A stretch of 64,000 nt of DNA from Aldrovandia affinis. Lineage: Eukaryota > Chordata > Actinopteri > Notacanthiformes > Halosauridae. The notes beneath the pieces were generated by a model. That model was not told the DNA's origin. It worked only from the letters and a program-made list of their open reading frames with translations, and searched no databases. Position 1 is the stretch's first letter, and each line of letters opens with the position of its first letter. Where the stretch lies: assembly GCA_029706075.1 (NCBI GenBank), contig JAINUG010000004.1, positions 1,156,547 through 1,220,546 on the forward strand. The letters are read 5' to 3'. The position numbers were made by a program, and so were the translations under genes. Shown one piece after another: positions 36,229-48,867 of the stretch.

Positions 36229-38135
36229 TCTAGCTATATATTAATAGATAGGACATACTGCTTCAGAGTACGGTAAAATAAAAATAAGCATAGGCTAACG
36301 TGCTACAGTACTAGCCTTCTAAGAGAGCCCACCGTGATCAGGAATAAGAGATTTGAAAGTTTTATAGTACCTCTGATTGTAGTTCATAACATGCTCGAAC
36401 CCCTTCGTGGAGACACTGCTGTAGAAGACAGTATTGATTCCCAATGGCAGCAGGTAAGTGGCAGTTTCTCTTCCTGCGAAATTAAGCCTTGATGCTAAGC
36501 TGTCTCACAGAGGAGGCTCGAAAACTAGCACAGTTCTTTGAAAGCCATGACAACAAGCGATGATGTGCGTGGAACCGTCGACTCGCCCACAAGGTCCCAT
36601 GGAAGGGAAACACGGGGGGCTGTCTGAATGCCTGCACTGCTGGAGTTATGAGAGAAAAGCAGGGAAAGGAAAGAAAGACAGGAAGTGTTCTGTGGGGGGA
36701 GACGCTGGGGAAACGGGGGCAGGAGAGCCTGCCTCCATTATACAGCTCTTCCATTCAACTGCATTTCCCAGATAACCTTGACCGTCTGCATGTGATCTGA
36801 TCTCTGCACTGAAGCTCCTTCCTCTGTGTGTGTGCGTGTGTGTGTGTGTGTGTGCGCATGCTATGCAAACGCTGAGGACTGTGGCACACTGCGACGGATT
36901 GGCCTCCGTCACAGATATGACAGGGGGGTGAATCTGTGGAGCCGCACAGATCTGTTTTCACAGAGACACATTTTATGCCGAAGAGTGTCGCATATTCTCT
37001 TGTTAAGCCTCCATCTCTGTTCCAATTCCTCGAGGCGGGTCAGGGTTAGCTTTGATTTGCTGTGTCTTCCCTCAGCAGCGTCTTTCCCCGCCAACGTACA
37101 TCAACATAAAGATTGGAGCGATCAAAAAAGTTACGGTCAATTTCGATGCTATGGTTCTAGCCGCAAAGGCAAAAAACATTAATGGATCAGAAACTGATCA
37201 AACGTTACAGAAAATAATAAATACATGAAAGGATCTTGGAAGCTCCTTAACTGGATTGAAGATGAATGCTCTCGGTTTTAACAAGAGAAATATGGTGTTA
37301 ATTTAAAATGAACGTTTTGATTCTACCACTTTTGAAGCTCAACGTGTTCGGATTGGCTGGCTGCTTATGAATATGCATGAGGGGTGTGACCAAAGATTGA
37401 ACATCCATAGCTCCTGGAGCAAAGACAAAAAACACTGGAAACTCCTAGAATAAGGGCGTATAGAGGAAAGGAGGGATCGCCAGAGCAGAATATCTAGCCA
37501 GCAAATATCATATCTGGGGTTTAACCTTGGAAAGACTGATAACCTCCAGCAGACATTCCAGAGGGGATGCTCTGAAGACTAGGCCTGCTTTTTTTCCTGC
37601 ACAGATACGAGGATTATGGGAAGAGCAACGAGCTCTGTAACATACAGCACTCCTCACCCCTAAGGAAACAGCAGTCTCTGTGGTTAAACCCCCCCTCTAC
37701 GTGCCAGATTATGTTGGCCCCTTGGGCCGTAGCAACCTTAGATGTTCCTTCGTGCCACTTGCTGCTAAACTGGCGAAAATGAAAACTGCACACCGGTGTG
37801 GAACAAAAAAAAAAAGAAGCAGTAATTGATTTAAGGTCACCTCGTCTCATATTTCATATGGGCTATGACCTTGTGTGCCGGGTTGATCCATGCATGCATG
37901 TGGCAGTGCTTACTTATCCATGGCACTTCAGCGGGAACGAGGCTCGTGCGCTGACTGCTTATGCGCGAGCCACTAACACACAACAACGTGTTGCCTGAAC
38001 TGACCAAATGCAAGAGACGAAACCATAAAATGTGCATCGACCCTCACTACGTACACAACCAAAATGTTTATAAATCATACAACATATTCTAGACCGACCA
38101 GGTGGCAAGGACCCACCGGAGAGGTATATAAAACG
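36229..38135. other. Intergenic, no gene seen
   Basis: Unique sequence with a (GT)n tract at about 36823-36857. Open frames up to 118 codons overlap that tract or lack any recognisable content. Confidence 0.45.
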
Positions 38136-38194
38136 TTTTATTTAACCTTTATTTAACCAGGCAAGCCATTAAGAACAAATTCTTATTTACGATG
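38136..38194 (-). repeat. Interspersed 3' tail (copy of 24228-24330)
   Basis: TTTATTTAACCAGGCAAGCC followed by AAGAACAAATTCTTATTTAC, the reverse complement of the 24.2 kb repeat. Confidence 0.65.
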
Positions 38195-39092
38195 ACGTTA
38201 AAACATGCGTTTGTCATCGTGATATGCTAGGCGCGAAAAGAACGTAGAAATGAACAAATAAGCAGATGGTGATTTGTTTGAAGGCCAGCATTTGTGTTTT
38301 GGGGGGACGGAAACGGACTCAAAATTTAAATTCACCCCCAAAGCTGCATATACAATACGCAATAACGAGAGGCTTTGTGAGGAGACAGCATCTGCTCCCA
38401 GGACAGTGCTTAAAGTGGCACGTTTTCCTCAGTAATACACAAAAGGGCCGTATTGTGTTCCGGAGGGCCGCAGAGCGCAGCCGTTTGGCTACGGCCACGA
38501 TGGAGCATGGGAGCGTTTCCGCTTTTGTGTGTTCACCAGCTCGGAAATACAGAGGAATATTGTATTCAGGTTCCGCCCCCATTGTGACACACAATTACAA
38601 GTATGGAAAAGGGAGAGAAACCGCAGGGCGGGCAGGATCACGGCTGCCATTACGACTCACACAATGCCACCCTTTTCCAGTCCACCGCACTATCTGCAGA
38701 ATGCAGTGGGCTGAAACTGTCACTTGACTTTTGGCGTCATCGCCTTGGCTCCTCAGTCAATAAAACTACTTAGTATTCCTGAAAACGCTGTTTATTTTAT
38801 TCTTTTCCCCCCCTTTTCTGATATGCACAATTCTTGTTTCCGATGAGCGTTTCCTCACCTAAATGATAATAATGAAACAAGCAGTCAAACTGAGGAATGA
38901 TGTTTACACAGCATCAAAGAATCACACTTTCCCCCAAAGGCTTGCTATTAAGATACTGTTCTAATGCATAAGAGATATGACTCTATTCACATGCATTGAT
39001 TTTCTGTTTCACTCTTAAGAAGCCATCATTAATATCCGCCTATTCACTGCACCTGATCCTGTCTTCCCAAGTATAAGACAATTATCTTTCCT
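38195..39092. other. Intergenic, no gene seen
   Basis: Unique sequence. A 153-codon plus-strand frame (38266-38727) is not recognised and has no homolog I can name. Confidence 0.4.
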
Positions 39093-39364
39093 TGTGTGTG
39101 TGTGCCTGTGTGTTTGTGTGTATGCGTGCCTGTGTGTGTGTGTGCATGTGTGTGTGTGTGTGTGTGCATGTGTGTGAGTATGTGCATGCCTGCATGTATG
39201 TGTGTGCAAGCGTGTGCCTGTGTGTATGGGCAAGAGTGTTCATAAGTTTGTTTTGTGTGTGCGTGCGTGTGTGCATATGCCTGTGTGTATGTGCATGAGT
39301 TTACGTGTGCATGTGTGTGTGTGTTCGTGAGTGTGTATGTGTGTGAATGTTTGTGTTTGTGTGT
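39093..39364. repeat. (GT)n compound microsatellite
   Basis: GT runs interspersed with GCATG, GCCT and GAGTAT units over about 270 bases. Cys/Val or His/Thr repeat translations in all frames are artefacts. Confidence 0.92.
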
Positions 39365-40319
39365 GGTCTGGTCATGCTAGGGTGCTGGGCATGTAGGTAA
39401 CTAAGCAAGTTGTTAGGCTAGGTTGAGGGTTCATTATAGGCACATTGCTGTATGCTGAAAGCCTCAGTAAATACACAGTGTCTAAATGAGTCCTGGAAAA
39501 TACTGTTTCCAAAGAAGATAAATAATACTGTAATTAATTACGGTCATTACGCACTTATCTGTATAAAAATAAATTGCCATTTTTGGATGAACATACCAAG
39601 AGCAAAGCGTAAAAATATGCATTTATTTGCGGCTGACAGGATTAATTAACCATTCATTTCCAGTAGAAAAAAATAAACATTGGAGGATACACTCTGGAAG
39701 AGAAAGTGCACAATGCCACAATTGTGGCCGGATATCATCTACTGTACAATAACATGAGCTCCCTTTAATATCAGCTACTGTGCAATAACACAAGGATATC
39801 CCTGAGGCCAAAATGTCTGCATGGTTTACAACATCTACATTGTTTAAGATAAAATGTCTACCATTCAACCCATATCTTCTTGGCAGTAACTTAAGGCTCA
39901 TTATACTCTCCTGGAGAAAAAGGCAGAGTGATTGTGTTCTGAAATGATGACAAAGTCATGAAAGTGCCCCTTCAAGTAGTCCATTCATTTTTGGCCTGTT
40001 TCCAGTTGTCCACAGCAGCAGGTGAAATGGCTGCTTATGTTCCAACATTCAGTGTTAATTCAACCACCAACGGACCTGTGCCAACCTCAAATCCATCGAG
40101 AGTGGAGATTTTGTCACCCTTTTACCCTGACACACAGGACACACACACAGACACACACACACAGACACTCAAACAACCCCCACACACACTTTGAATAAAT
40201 TGCACAGCATTTTGTCACCGGTAAAGGACAAATCTATTTCATTCTTTGAATCAAAACATACAACCAAAAAATATATACTATATATTTCTAACACAAATCT
40301 GTTGGGCTGAAGTGAAATC
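39365..40319. other. Intergenic, no gene seen
   Basis: Unique sequence with a short CA tract at about 40138-40190. Confidence 0.45.
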
Positions 40320-40473
40320 AGGGCCCATATGTATAAAGCGTCTCAGAGTAGGAGTGCTAATCTAGGACCAGTTTTACCATTTAGCTCTTAATGGATAAGG
40401 TTAGGATAAGGACAGGGGAAACCTGATCTTAGATCAGCACTCCTACTCAGAGATACTTTTTACATACAAGCCC
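40320..40473. mobile_element. Palindromic MITE
   Basis: About 42-bp imperfect terminal inverted repeats: GTCTCAGAGTAGGAGTGCTA at the left and, reverse-complemented, ATCTCTGAGTAGGAGTGCTG at the right, outermost GGGC(C/T)...ATATGTA. About 70 bases separate the arms. Resembles fish hAT-type foldback MITEs. Confidence 0.75.
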
Positions 40474-40563
40474 TGTTATTGGATCTCTAGCTCATACATA
40501 GATTAATAACCTAAACGAGGAAGGGAGAGGAAGCCCAAATAAACCAGCAAGAGGGCGGTAATG

Positions 40564-40688
40564 GGCCAATGGGACTGCGTTCTCTGTGTTAACAGGCCAA
40601 TGGGAGTGCGTTCCCTGTGTTAACGGGCCAATGGGAGTGCGTTCTCTGTGTTAACAGGCCAATGGGAGTGCGTTCTCTGCCTCTCAGC
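40564..40688. repeat. 31-bp minisatellite, 4 copies, each with a CCAAT box
   Basis: Units GGCCAATGGGAGTGCGTTCT followed by CTGTGTTAACA repeat at a 31-bp step from 40564. The last unit is truncated. Each holds GGCCAATGGG, a strong NF-Y-type CCAAT motif in the same orientation. Confidence 0.88.
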
Positions 40689-41169
40689 AGCGTGCGACCA
40701 TTAACGGCCGGCTCCTCCGTGAGTCTCGCGCTGCGACAAATCAGTAGGTGGGGAGCGCTCGCTTGTGCGGCCGTTACGATATTGATTTAATCACGGCTGG
40801 CATTTGAACTCGGTTTCCAGCCCGCGGCCCAGAGGAAGCGCCATTTAAAGGAATTGAAGTGTAATTAGTGCCCGCTGGAAGGGAAGTGACCCGTCATAAA
40901 GACCAGGCCCTGGCCAGGCCCCCGTTAAGGCTCCTGTCAGAACAACAGCCTTCGCACGAACGGTGGCTGCGAAGCACGGCTCGGGGAACGGGGGCAAGTG
41001 CTGCCGGAGCATTTTAAAAACTCAGAGCCCGGCTGCTGATCTCACGAGGCTCCAGAGTGCTGTGGCTCAGGGGCGCCTCTGAGCCCCGCGGGTCTGGCTA
41101 TATTGCACAGCTTCAAGCACTGCCTTTGGTTGCCCCTGGGTCCTCTGAAAACCCATCCCGCCTTTTCAC
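40689..41169. promoter_or_regulatory. GC-rich block next to CCAAT array, candidate regulatory region
   Basis: CpG-containing and GC-rich, unlike the AT-rich flanks, with homeodomain-type TTGATTTAATCAC and GTGTAATTAGTG motifs. No TATA box or start site can be assigned. The role is inferred only from composition and motifs. Confidence 0.3.
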
Positions 41170-41171
41170 AT

Positions 41172-41375
41172 TGACATTATTAGGCATTTAGCAGATGCTC
41201 TTATCCAGAGAGACTTTTTATATTAGTATTTCAACACAGTTTTATATATTTTTACATACAATCCATTTATACAGCTGGATATTTAGTGAAAAAATTCAAC
41301 TTAAGTACCTTTCTCAAGGGTACAACAGCAGTGCCCCACCTAGGAATCCAACCTGCTGAGTTATAAGACCAGTTT
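41172..41375 (-). mobile_element. L2-tailed tRNA SINE, head truncated
   Basis: TAGGCATTTAGCAGATGCTC, TATACAGCTGGATATTTAGT, CAGTGCCCCACCTAGGAATC on the plus strand. The A-box end is missing after TTATAAGACCAGTT. Confidence 0.8.
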
Positions 41376-42010
41376 AGGCAAGACCAGAGTTTGTCAAACC
41401 TCCCCTCTGCAATAAATCAGGCCATCAGTCCGAGGTTGTGTGTGATTTCCTATTTTGGAGATGACAACCCCTGATCGCGGACTGAAGTTGTCGCATGTTT
41501 TTCACCTTTCCCGACTCGAGACTGATCTTTGTCCATGTCGCCCGTTGCCTTGGTGATAAACAATGCAGGAGTCAGCATACGACTTCATCTCAATTCCAGG
41601 CAAGTAATAGCAAATAAAAAAATAAAAAATCTGCTGATTTTCCCAAAGACTCTCTGATTTATGGTCCCCCGAAACTCACCGGCTGTTGAATGAAATATAA
41701 AACTGCGCAGGCAAAAGTCACTTCTGTTTACTCGTTTAAAATTTATCTTCTCCAACACGGCGCCTTAAGAAGCAATTTCTCATAAGAGCCAGCTCAGGGA
41801 AAAAAATGGTGCATTATAATAATGGCACATAAAACAACACATGCTGTTAACGGGGCGCTTGTTGAATTGGAATTAGAAGCTCAATCCCCTGCAATGTGGA
41901 GAGGGGCCCTGCTTAAGTCACCTGCTGTCCCCTTCGGCTGCTTGGCCCAACACCAGGGCTGCTCTATGGAAGCACCACTCCACTCAGCCTTCTGATCGCT
42001 GCAGTTATCC
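41376..42010. other. Intergenic, no gene seen
   Basis: Unique sequence without coding content. Confidence 0.45.
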
Positions 42011-42515
42011 CTGCATGTTACTGCTATCACACACACACACCTGCCTCTAGCCTGCTATCATACACACACACATACACACACACACACACACATACACCTG
42101 CCTGTAACCTGCTATCACACACACACACACACACACACACACCTGCCTGTAACCTGCTATCACACACATACCTGTCTCCAGCCTGCTATCATACACACAT
42201 ACACACACACACACACACCCTGCATGTTACTGCTGTCACACACACACACACCTGCCTCTAGCCTGCTATCATACACACACACGCATACACCTGCCTGTAA
42301 CCTGCTATCACACATACACATACCTACCTGTAACCTGCTATCACACACATACCTGTCTCCAGCCTGCAATTATACACACATACACACACACACCTGCCTG
42401 TTACATGCTATGACACACACATACCTGCCTGTTACATGCTATGACACACACATACCTGCCTGTTACATGCTATGACACACACATACCTGCCTGTTACATG
42501 CTATAACACACACAC
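42011..42515. repeat. Compound minisatellite with (CA)n cores
   Basis: About 15-20 variable units alternating a CA run with CCTGCCTGTAACCTGCTATC or CCTGTCTCCAGCCTGC. Near 42390-42490 the unit settles to a regular 36-bp form (GCCTGTTACATGCTATGACA plus CA/TACCT). Confidence 0.9.
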
Positions 42516-44044
42516 CTCCCAAATACCTGCCATCTCAGGCAGGATTCAGCCAATATGGACAGGCTATTTGAATGGCAATAAAAACCGGCCTATAAAATGT
42601 GACACAATCTGATCAGATCCAGAGGTACACTCATGCCTTTCCTCATGCCTTACACGGTTTCCTTCATGGGAGGAGTACCTGGCATGGGTTGGAACAGTTC
42701 ACAGGGATTGTCTCAAAGATTTCCACAAAGACAGTCATTTTCGTAATTTGGAATAGGGCTAAAGACCCAGTCTTCAGACCCGTTTATTAGATAATGGATG
42801 ACAACTACGGGGGAGGCGGACAAGTGCCTCCCCATTTTAATCATGTGGATAAAAGCTTTGGATAAAAGCGTCTGCTAAATGGCATATTTTATTATTATTA
42901 TAGTATTAATCACTTGTTTTGCATTTGAGTGATTTATTTTTAACATGAAGCCCTTTTTTTTTTTTTTTTTTTGGCAGATGCTAATAACACAAACCCCCTG
43001 CCTGAGATAGCGGACCTAATCCCTGTCCACGGAGACATTCAGGGGGAAAAAGGGGCCTTAATTAGTCCGATAAGCCCACTCAACGAGGCTATTGATACTG
43101 ACTATAGACCCAAGGACTAAGAAAAATGAATACAAAGCAACAGAGGGGAAAAAAAGTTGAGGAAGCAGCAGTGAGTCGGAGAAACGGGGTCATTCTTCAC
43201 TCAGTCGCCTTTTATCCATCGAAATCCCCATGTTGCCCATATTAAGAGGTTTACCCTGGAAAAGGCTGTGTTAAACACAGACTTGCTTACCTTTGCAAAA
43301 TGAGAAGATAAGGGAAACACATTGGCTATACATGTATATATATATATAAATGTTTTCAAATCGTAACACAAAACACTGATGGGAACTGTCAATCATTTTC
43401 GGACACAATGGCCTCCCCTCTGTCTGCTCTCGGTGCTCTGATCCTTTGTGCCGAGTTCAGGGCAATGAATTTCAATTATTCTTATTTTTGTCTTAGAGAA
43501 ATGATAAGTGATAACGCTTAACATTTAAATGAGTTTCTCAGAGTTAAAGACAAAGCGTACTACGGCTGGATTAAGCGGTGAGCGGTAACTAGTCTAAACC
43601 ACTTCCCTGCTCTCTGTCCTTCTCTCTCTCTCTCGCAATTCTCTCTCCCACTTTCTCTTTCACTGTGGGCTCTAGTTTCATTATCAAAGTGCAATGCGCA
43701 GCTGGTGGTGTTAGTACAGGATGGGAGGCGCATTATGGTGTATCCAACCCTGGTTTCGTGGCAAGCGAGCCTGCAGCGCAGCTGTAAAAGAGATTGGTTT
43801 AATACAAATAAACTACCTGTGGGCGTGGTGAGGGTTTGGTTCATTATGGCCAATCAGATCATCAGCTTACTTTCCTTTAATGCCTCTGCCATAGTGAAGT
43901 GGCAATTTCATCATGTCTGATGAGGAGTAAGCCCCATGGCTTGCGAAGAGCAAGTTATGAAACTTGCTTTCAGTACAATAAAGTGGAGTACATAATTGGA
44001 CGGTGTATCACATGGCAATACTAAACTAAACTAAACGTGTGTGT
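42516..44044. other. Intergenic, no gene seen
   Basis: Unique sequence with an L2-type tail (below), a poly-T run at about 42955-42972, and a TC tract at 43618-43636. Confidence 0.45.
42841..42902 (+). mobile_element. L2-type tail fragment
   Basis: AAGCTTTGGATAAAAGCGTC then TGCTAAATGGCATA and (TTA)n. Hairpin GCTTT-GGATA-AAAGC is intact. Same subtype as the insert at 23880-23996. Confidence 0.7.
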
Positions 44045-44098
44045 GTGTATCAGTTTCCTACTGAAAAAAGTGTTTGTCTCAGCAGGAAACTGATATAC
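44045..44098. other. Inverted repeat/hairpin
   Basis: GTGTATCAGTTTCCTACTG pairs with CAGCAGGAAACTGATATAC: 19-bp arms with two mismatches and a 16-base A/T-rich loop. The stem is short for a microRNA precursor and shows no extension outward. Confidence 0.7.
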
Positions 44099-45324
44099 AG
44101 TAGAATCTCTGAGATATGGACTGACTGGTCAGCTGAATGTGGCATGTGTGGTAATATACATTGTATATTAAAACTTGTTTATTAATGGTATGAACTACCT
44201 TTCATTGATGCACTTGTGATGCTCTGCAACCAAAAGGTCCTTCCTCTCCCATGCGTGTCTCTCCAATCTCTGCAATCGCTCAAGGCACTGCCGCGTGACA
44301 CGCTGTCCAATTATGTACTCAATTTTATTGTAGCTAAAGTTAAATAGTTCACATAACAGAAACCATGGCGCATACATACATACATATATTTATGTAAAAA
44401 ACATGTATCTTACACAATGTGATGGTTGCAGAGATGGTCTCTCTCTCATTTATGTACATTGAAACACTCATTACAAGTGCAAAGCTCAAATGCTTTGAAC
44501 TGCTTAGTTGAATACAGATTGCATTTCCAATAGTCCTTTATTGAATGATTTTCCTCAGAGTGAGGTAAAACACAGAACATCCACAAAGCAGTGTTGTGTG
44601 ATGGCAGATTTCTCGCTTGTCTGCCCTATCTGTTCATATGTACCCATTAATAACTAACATAAAAAAACGAGCACAACATGCCAGCGTTTGATTTAAGAGC
44701 TGGTCTGAGTATGAAAATGTAAATGTACCAGACACGAAACTCGCACAGTACCTAATGTTTTTAATGACATCCCCCTAATTGCGCTGCCCAACCCAATTTG
44801 ATGCAAATGCCTTTATTGATGACCACAAAACTATTAAACTGTGTGGAGGTGAGAAATGCTCTGTTTGCAACGGACCAAACACTAGCGGTGACACTACCAC
44901 CCAGGTGTGTTTTCATTACCATCCACACCAAACTAAAGCCCTCTATCTCACTCTTTCTCTCCCTCTCTCACTCTATATCTCTCTCTTTTTCTACTCTTTC
45001 TCTCCCTCTCTTTCATTCTTCTCACTCCCTCTCTCCCTCCCTCTCTACCCCCCTCTCTATCTCTGTGCACTGGGTTATCTCACTAGCCTAGGCTAGTCAG
45101 TTCTTCTTCACTTTTTAATCATGGCTGCCAGTGGGGTGGGGTGACTTCTAGCACTGACAAAGGGAATCCATCTCGCAAATCTGATATGATCAGTTGATAA
45201 AGTAACCCACATCCGAGACTCTCTCAGCACTGACAATCCATCACTGACACACGCAACCATGAAACCGCACACGGAAACAAGCCCTGCTACAGAGCAGCTG
45301 TGAACGCATCGTACTGTGGGAGGA
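44099..45324. other. Intergenic, pyrimidine-rich tract
   Basis: 44939-45065 is almost pure CT on the plus strand (CTCTCTCC/TTTCTCT units). No gene; Leu/Ser-rich frames there are artefacts. Confidence 0.5.
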
Positions 45325-45685
45325 GCGTCAGTAACACAGTGTGTTGTGTGAGTTAAGAACGGCGTCAGTAACACAGTGTGATGTTTGAGTTAAGAGGAGC
45401 ATCAGTATCACAGTGTGATGTTTGAGTTAAGAGGAGTGTCAGTAACACAGTGTGATGTTTGAGTTAAGAGCGGCGTCAGTAACACAGTGTGATGTTTGAG
45501 TTAAGAGCAGCGTCAGTAACACAGTGTGATGTTTGAGTTAAGAGGAGTGTCAGTAACACAGTGTGACGTTTGAGTTAAGAGCGGCGTCAGTAACACAGTG
45601 TGACGTTTGAGTTAAGAGCAGCGTCAGTAACACAGTGTGATGTTTGAGTGAAGAGGAGCAACAATAACGCGGTGCGATGTTTGAC
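45325..45685. repeat. 37-bp minisatellite, about 10 copies
   Basis: Units GCGTCAGTAACACAGTGTGA followed by TGTTTGAGTTAAGAGGA. Copies differ at a few positions: GA/CG/CA at the unit end, and TGATG versus TGACG mid-unit in two adjacent copies. The final unit is diverged. Confidence 0.95.
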
Positions 45686-48600
45686 ATCACCCTGCCTGCA
45701 AGTGAAATTGGTTCAAAAACTAAGAGCTAATTTCGAAACAAATCGAAACCGCGGGTGCCGCTTTGATCCACCAAACAGATCGCCCTCAAATTAAAGAGAA
45801 GCGGTGAAGGCATTTGCTCGATTTTAAAGTGCGGCCGTGCCTCCTTTGATAATTCCCCATCAACACAGGGGCCCCCTGAGCAAATTAATTCCGCTAATGT
45901 TGGTTAACACATCCAAGCAAATCGGTTATTCTCAGACGATGTGAAATGCATCATGCTGTTGAACGGCACCTGCCATTTATTAATCTATTCGTACATCAGT
46001 TATAATACAATGCCGAGACACTGTCGAAAACAAGTGCCTGATCAATACTTTCCGCTTAACTTACAAATAAAAGTGTTAGGTTTCGAAGGGCACACAAATT
46101 CAAGTATTAGGATTTTTCTTCACAAGCGGAGCTTGGCAAGATCATTTTGATGACTGCTGAATAGGCCACACTGTATTTGTGTAGAAACCCCCCCCAAAAA
46201 AAAACTGCCAGTAGAACTGAATAATTTAATCACAAGTCAAACTTAAGGACAAATTGAATACCGGCCATAATGTGTGCTATATGTGTGCCTAATGTTGAGG
46301 CTAATTTCCCGGCGTTTGTCTCTGGTAATGGCACATGAGGCGTTCGTTATTCTGCGTAATGGCGGTAGGGCCCCCGCGGCGGGAAGGTGAAAGCCGCCAA
46401 CTTCCTGTGCTCCCCGGCGCCACACGGCTCCTTATTAATGCCCTATCGGGAGACAGCTGGGAGCACAGAATAAATAAATAAATAATAATAAATAAAAAAT
46501 GAGCAGAATTATTTATAATACATTTGCATATCTGCCAAAGGCTCCGGCTGGGGGAAATTGTATTAAGGAAAGATTAACTCCAAGCCTCCCTTCTGCACAA
46601 GCTCCACTGGCTCCACCAATTTACAGAAGCCATTACTTTTCATTTTAGGTAAAAATATAACAAATTAAGGGAGGCATATTACCACTCCATATGGGGGAGA
46701 AAGAGACATTTTCACCTGAGATGGACCAATGAGATGTCCCGGTGAAGTTTGGGGGTACCAGATAAAAGGGCAAAGTAAAACACAACTTTTTTTTCACAAA
46801 TGATGAAATATAAGTGTGTCTGTCTTTCTATAGAAGCATAGTTTGGCAAGTTTAGCCATCACCAAAATTACAAAACTGTGTTTTGAAGTAATCACCAACA
46901 TTAACTTGCCAAACAGGTTACATTTGCATTCAAAATTATTATGTTTTTGTTTTGCTATGGAACACAACATTTTTGATTGGTTACTAGGTGTCAGTGATTG
47001 ACAGCATATGATAGTGCCACCCAATCTCTCCACTCAGAGTGCTAGCTCCGGCCAGGATGATTGACAGCAGACAGCCTCCAGTTGTTGCCTCTGGCGATGC
47101 CTGGCGCTCAGTGGAGGAACATTCACAGTTGGTTTTGGAGGCGCATGAACATGTGTATGCCAAAACTGCTTCACTCAACTTCCAAAAACAAATCTTGCAT
47201 TATAATAATGCACTTGCATTAGTCCCAAAATACAGATGTTTATTAAAAACCTCATCACTCAATTCTGCAAATACTGCAATACAATACACTCAGTGTCTGT
47301 ATCTCGCAGCTGTGCAAAACTGTGTCCCTCAGCTGTGCAAAAACCATGTATTTGTATTATTCCCTAACAGATTTTATCTGTAGCCTTGACTCTGCAAAAA
47401 TATATATTGCCCATATATTACATTCCTTCGTGATAATTCAATGCCCAGTTGTCCACTTAAACTGCAATTAATAAATAATGGGTGCATTTTAACTCTGACC
47501 ACAGCAGGATCAGGGGGATTATAATGTCACAAACCCTTTAGGTTGGTCAGCTCCTGATTGGTTCTCATCAGTCTGGTGCTGTTGTGGCCTTTTACAGCTA
47601 TAGGATAACCCACCACAGCCAACCACAGCAAGACTCATTATTAGTCAGAACATCTGCGCACATTCATAAAATTATGATTGTGGGAAAATGTGATTTATAG
47701 CAAAATCATTTACAGGCAGATCATGACTAAATGGGCCTATTCGGGGTATTTAAACAAAGCTCTAAGGCAGAGTTAAGAGCCTAATGTTCTATTGTTCTGT
47801 GGAGAAAGGAAATTCCTGAATGTATGCGCTGTATTTGTTGTCGAATGAGAGAAAAAAGAACACAACAATAATGACCCACTGGAAAATAACATGAGGGTTA
47901 CAGTGTATTAAAAATATTAGAATAATCCCGGTTGCAGTAATTCAATGACATGGGCCCATTATGATATTGTGGAAACAGTTGGAGAACAGTCCACAAGGCC
48001 TTAATGTACTCTAATGTGATTAACGGACATTAATACCCAGCTTATTTTTACTGGACAGAAGCACAAAGCGACCCTGCACTGCTGGGCTGGGCTAAAACCA
48101 CTCAAAGTACAAACCAAAGCTCATTCTTTTTTTTTTCTCCCTGTTTGTTTTAAAGGGAAATTGTGCTCCAGAGCCTGATAAATACGGCGGAACACATCTG
48201 GCAGGCCACCGTTGTGGCTGCACCCTGGACAATCGGAGCCTGGCTCTTCATCCACTCCTGTACGGGAATGACATCTTCAAGGGGAAAGATGACCTTTGTG
48301 TGCATGGCAACACTGGCCCACGCATAGCACGGAACTACTTTCAAAGTGGCTGAAAGTGCTGCACTGTTGATTGATGGGTGTTGGGAGTGGAATTTCTACA
48401 CACATATGGAGCAAGGCTGAAATCCCTTGTTGTCCTACTTGAATAAGAGAGATTGAGAGATCATAGTGGCTGAGGGGCACTTCCATGAACAGGTTAAGAC
48501 TGGACAAAAGGTAAACGCAGCTATTGTTGTTGAACAAAACTCCCATCTACTCATGGTTCGACGGTCTCCTGGTGAATGGATTCAAAATTGCCTGTTTGTG

Positions 48601-48803
48601 CTATGGTGCTCCCTTGCTGTGATGTGGGTTATTCATTGTTTTATGTGCTCTATGCTTAAGAAACACGTAGTTAACTCTCTGATGTTGTCACAGGCTTTTC
48701 CTATGGTACAATGTCCTACTGTGTCATATGAGGACCAAGAGTTTGTACTAGGCATTTGCCTAGGCCTGGGTTCTGGGGGTCTAGGCCTGGGTTTCCTTCT
48801 GTT
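45686..48803. other. Intergenic, candidate noncoding elements, no gene seen
   Basis: 45690-45960 and 46480-46600 are low-repeat, motif-dense sequences (TTTGATCC, ATTTGCATA octamer). 46980-47070 has two TALE decamers (separate entry). Open frames (114 and 116 codons) lack recognisable domains. Confidence 0.35.
46995..47067. promoter_or_regulatory. Paired TGATTGACAG (PBX/PREP-type) sites
   Basis: Exact TGATTGACAG at 46995-47004 and 47058-47067, same strand, 63 bases apart. The decamer is the known PBX-PREP/MEIS (TALE) composite site. Function here is inferred from motif only. Confidence 0.4.
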
Positions 48804-48867
48804 AAGCGTTTTGTGACAATTCATTTGTGAAAAGTGCTATACAAATAAATGTAATTTGATTTTATTT
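48804..48867 (+). repeat. LINE-type 3' tail
   Basis: AAGCGTTTTGTGACAATTCA, then AAAAGTGCTATACAAATAAA and a T/A-rich end. Similar to the tail at 1740-1815. Confidence 0.55.

Noticed and set aside
42011-42515. Regularly spaced repeats considered as a CRISPR-like array
   Set aside because: Units are CA-microsatellite variants without unique spacers, in a vertebrate genome.
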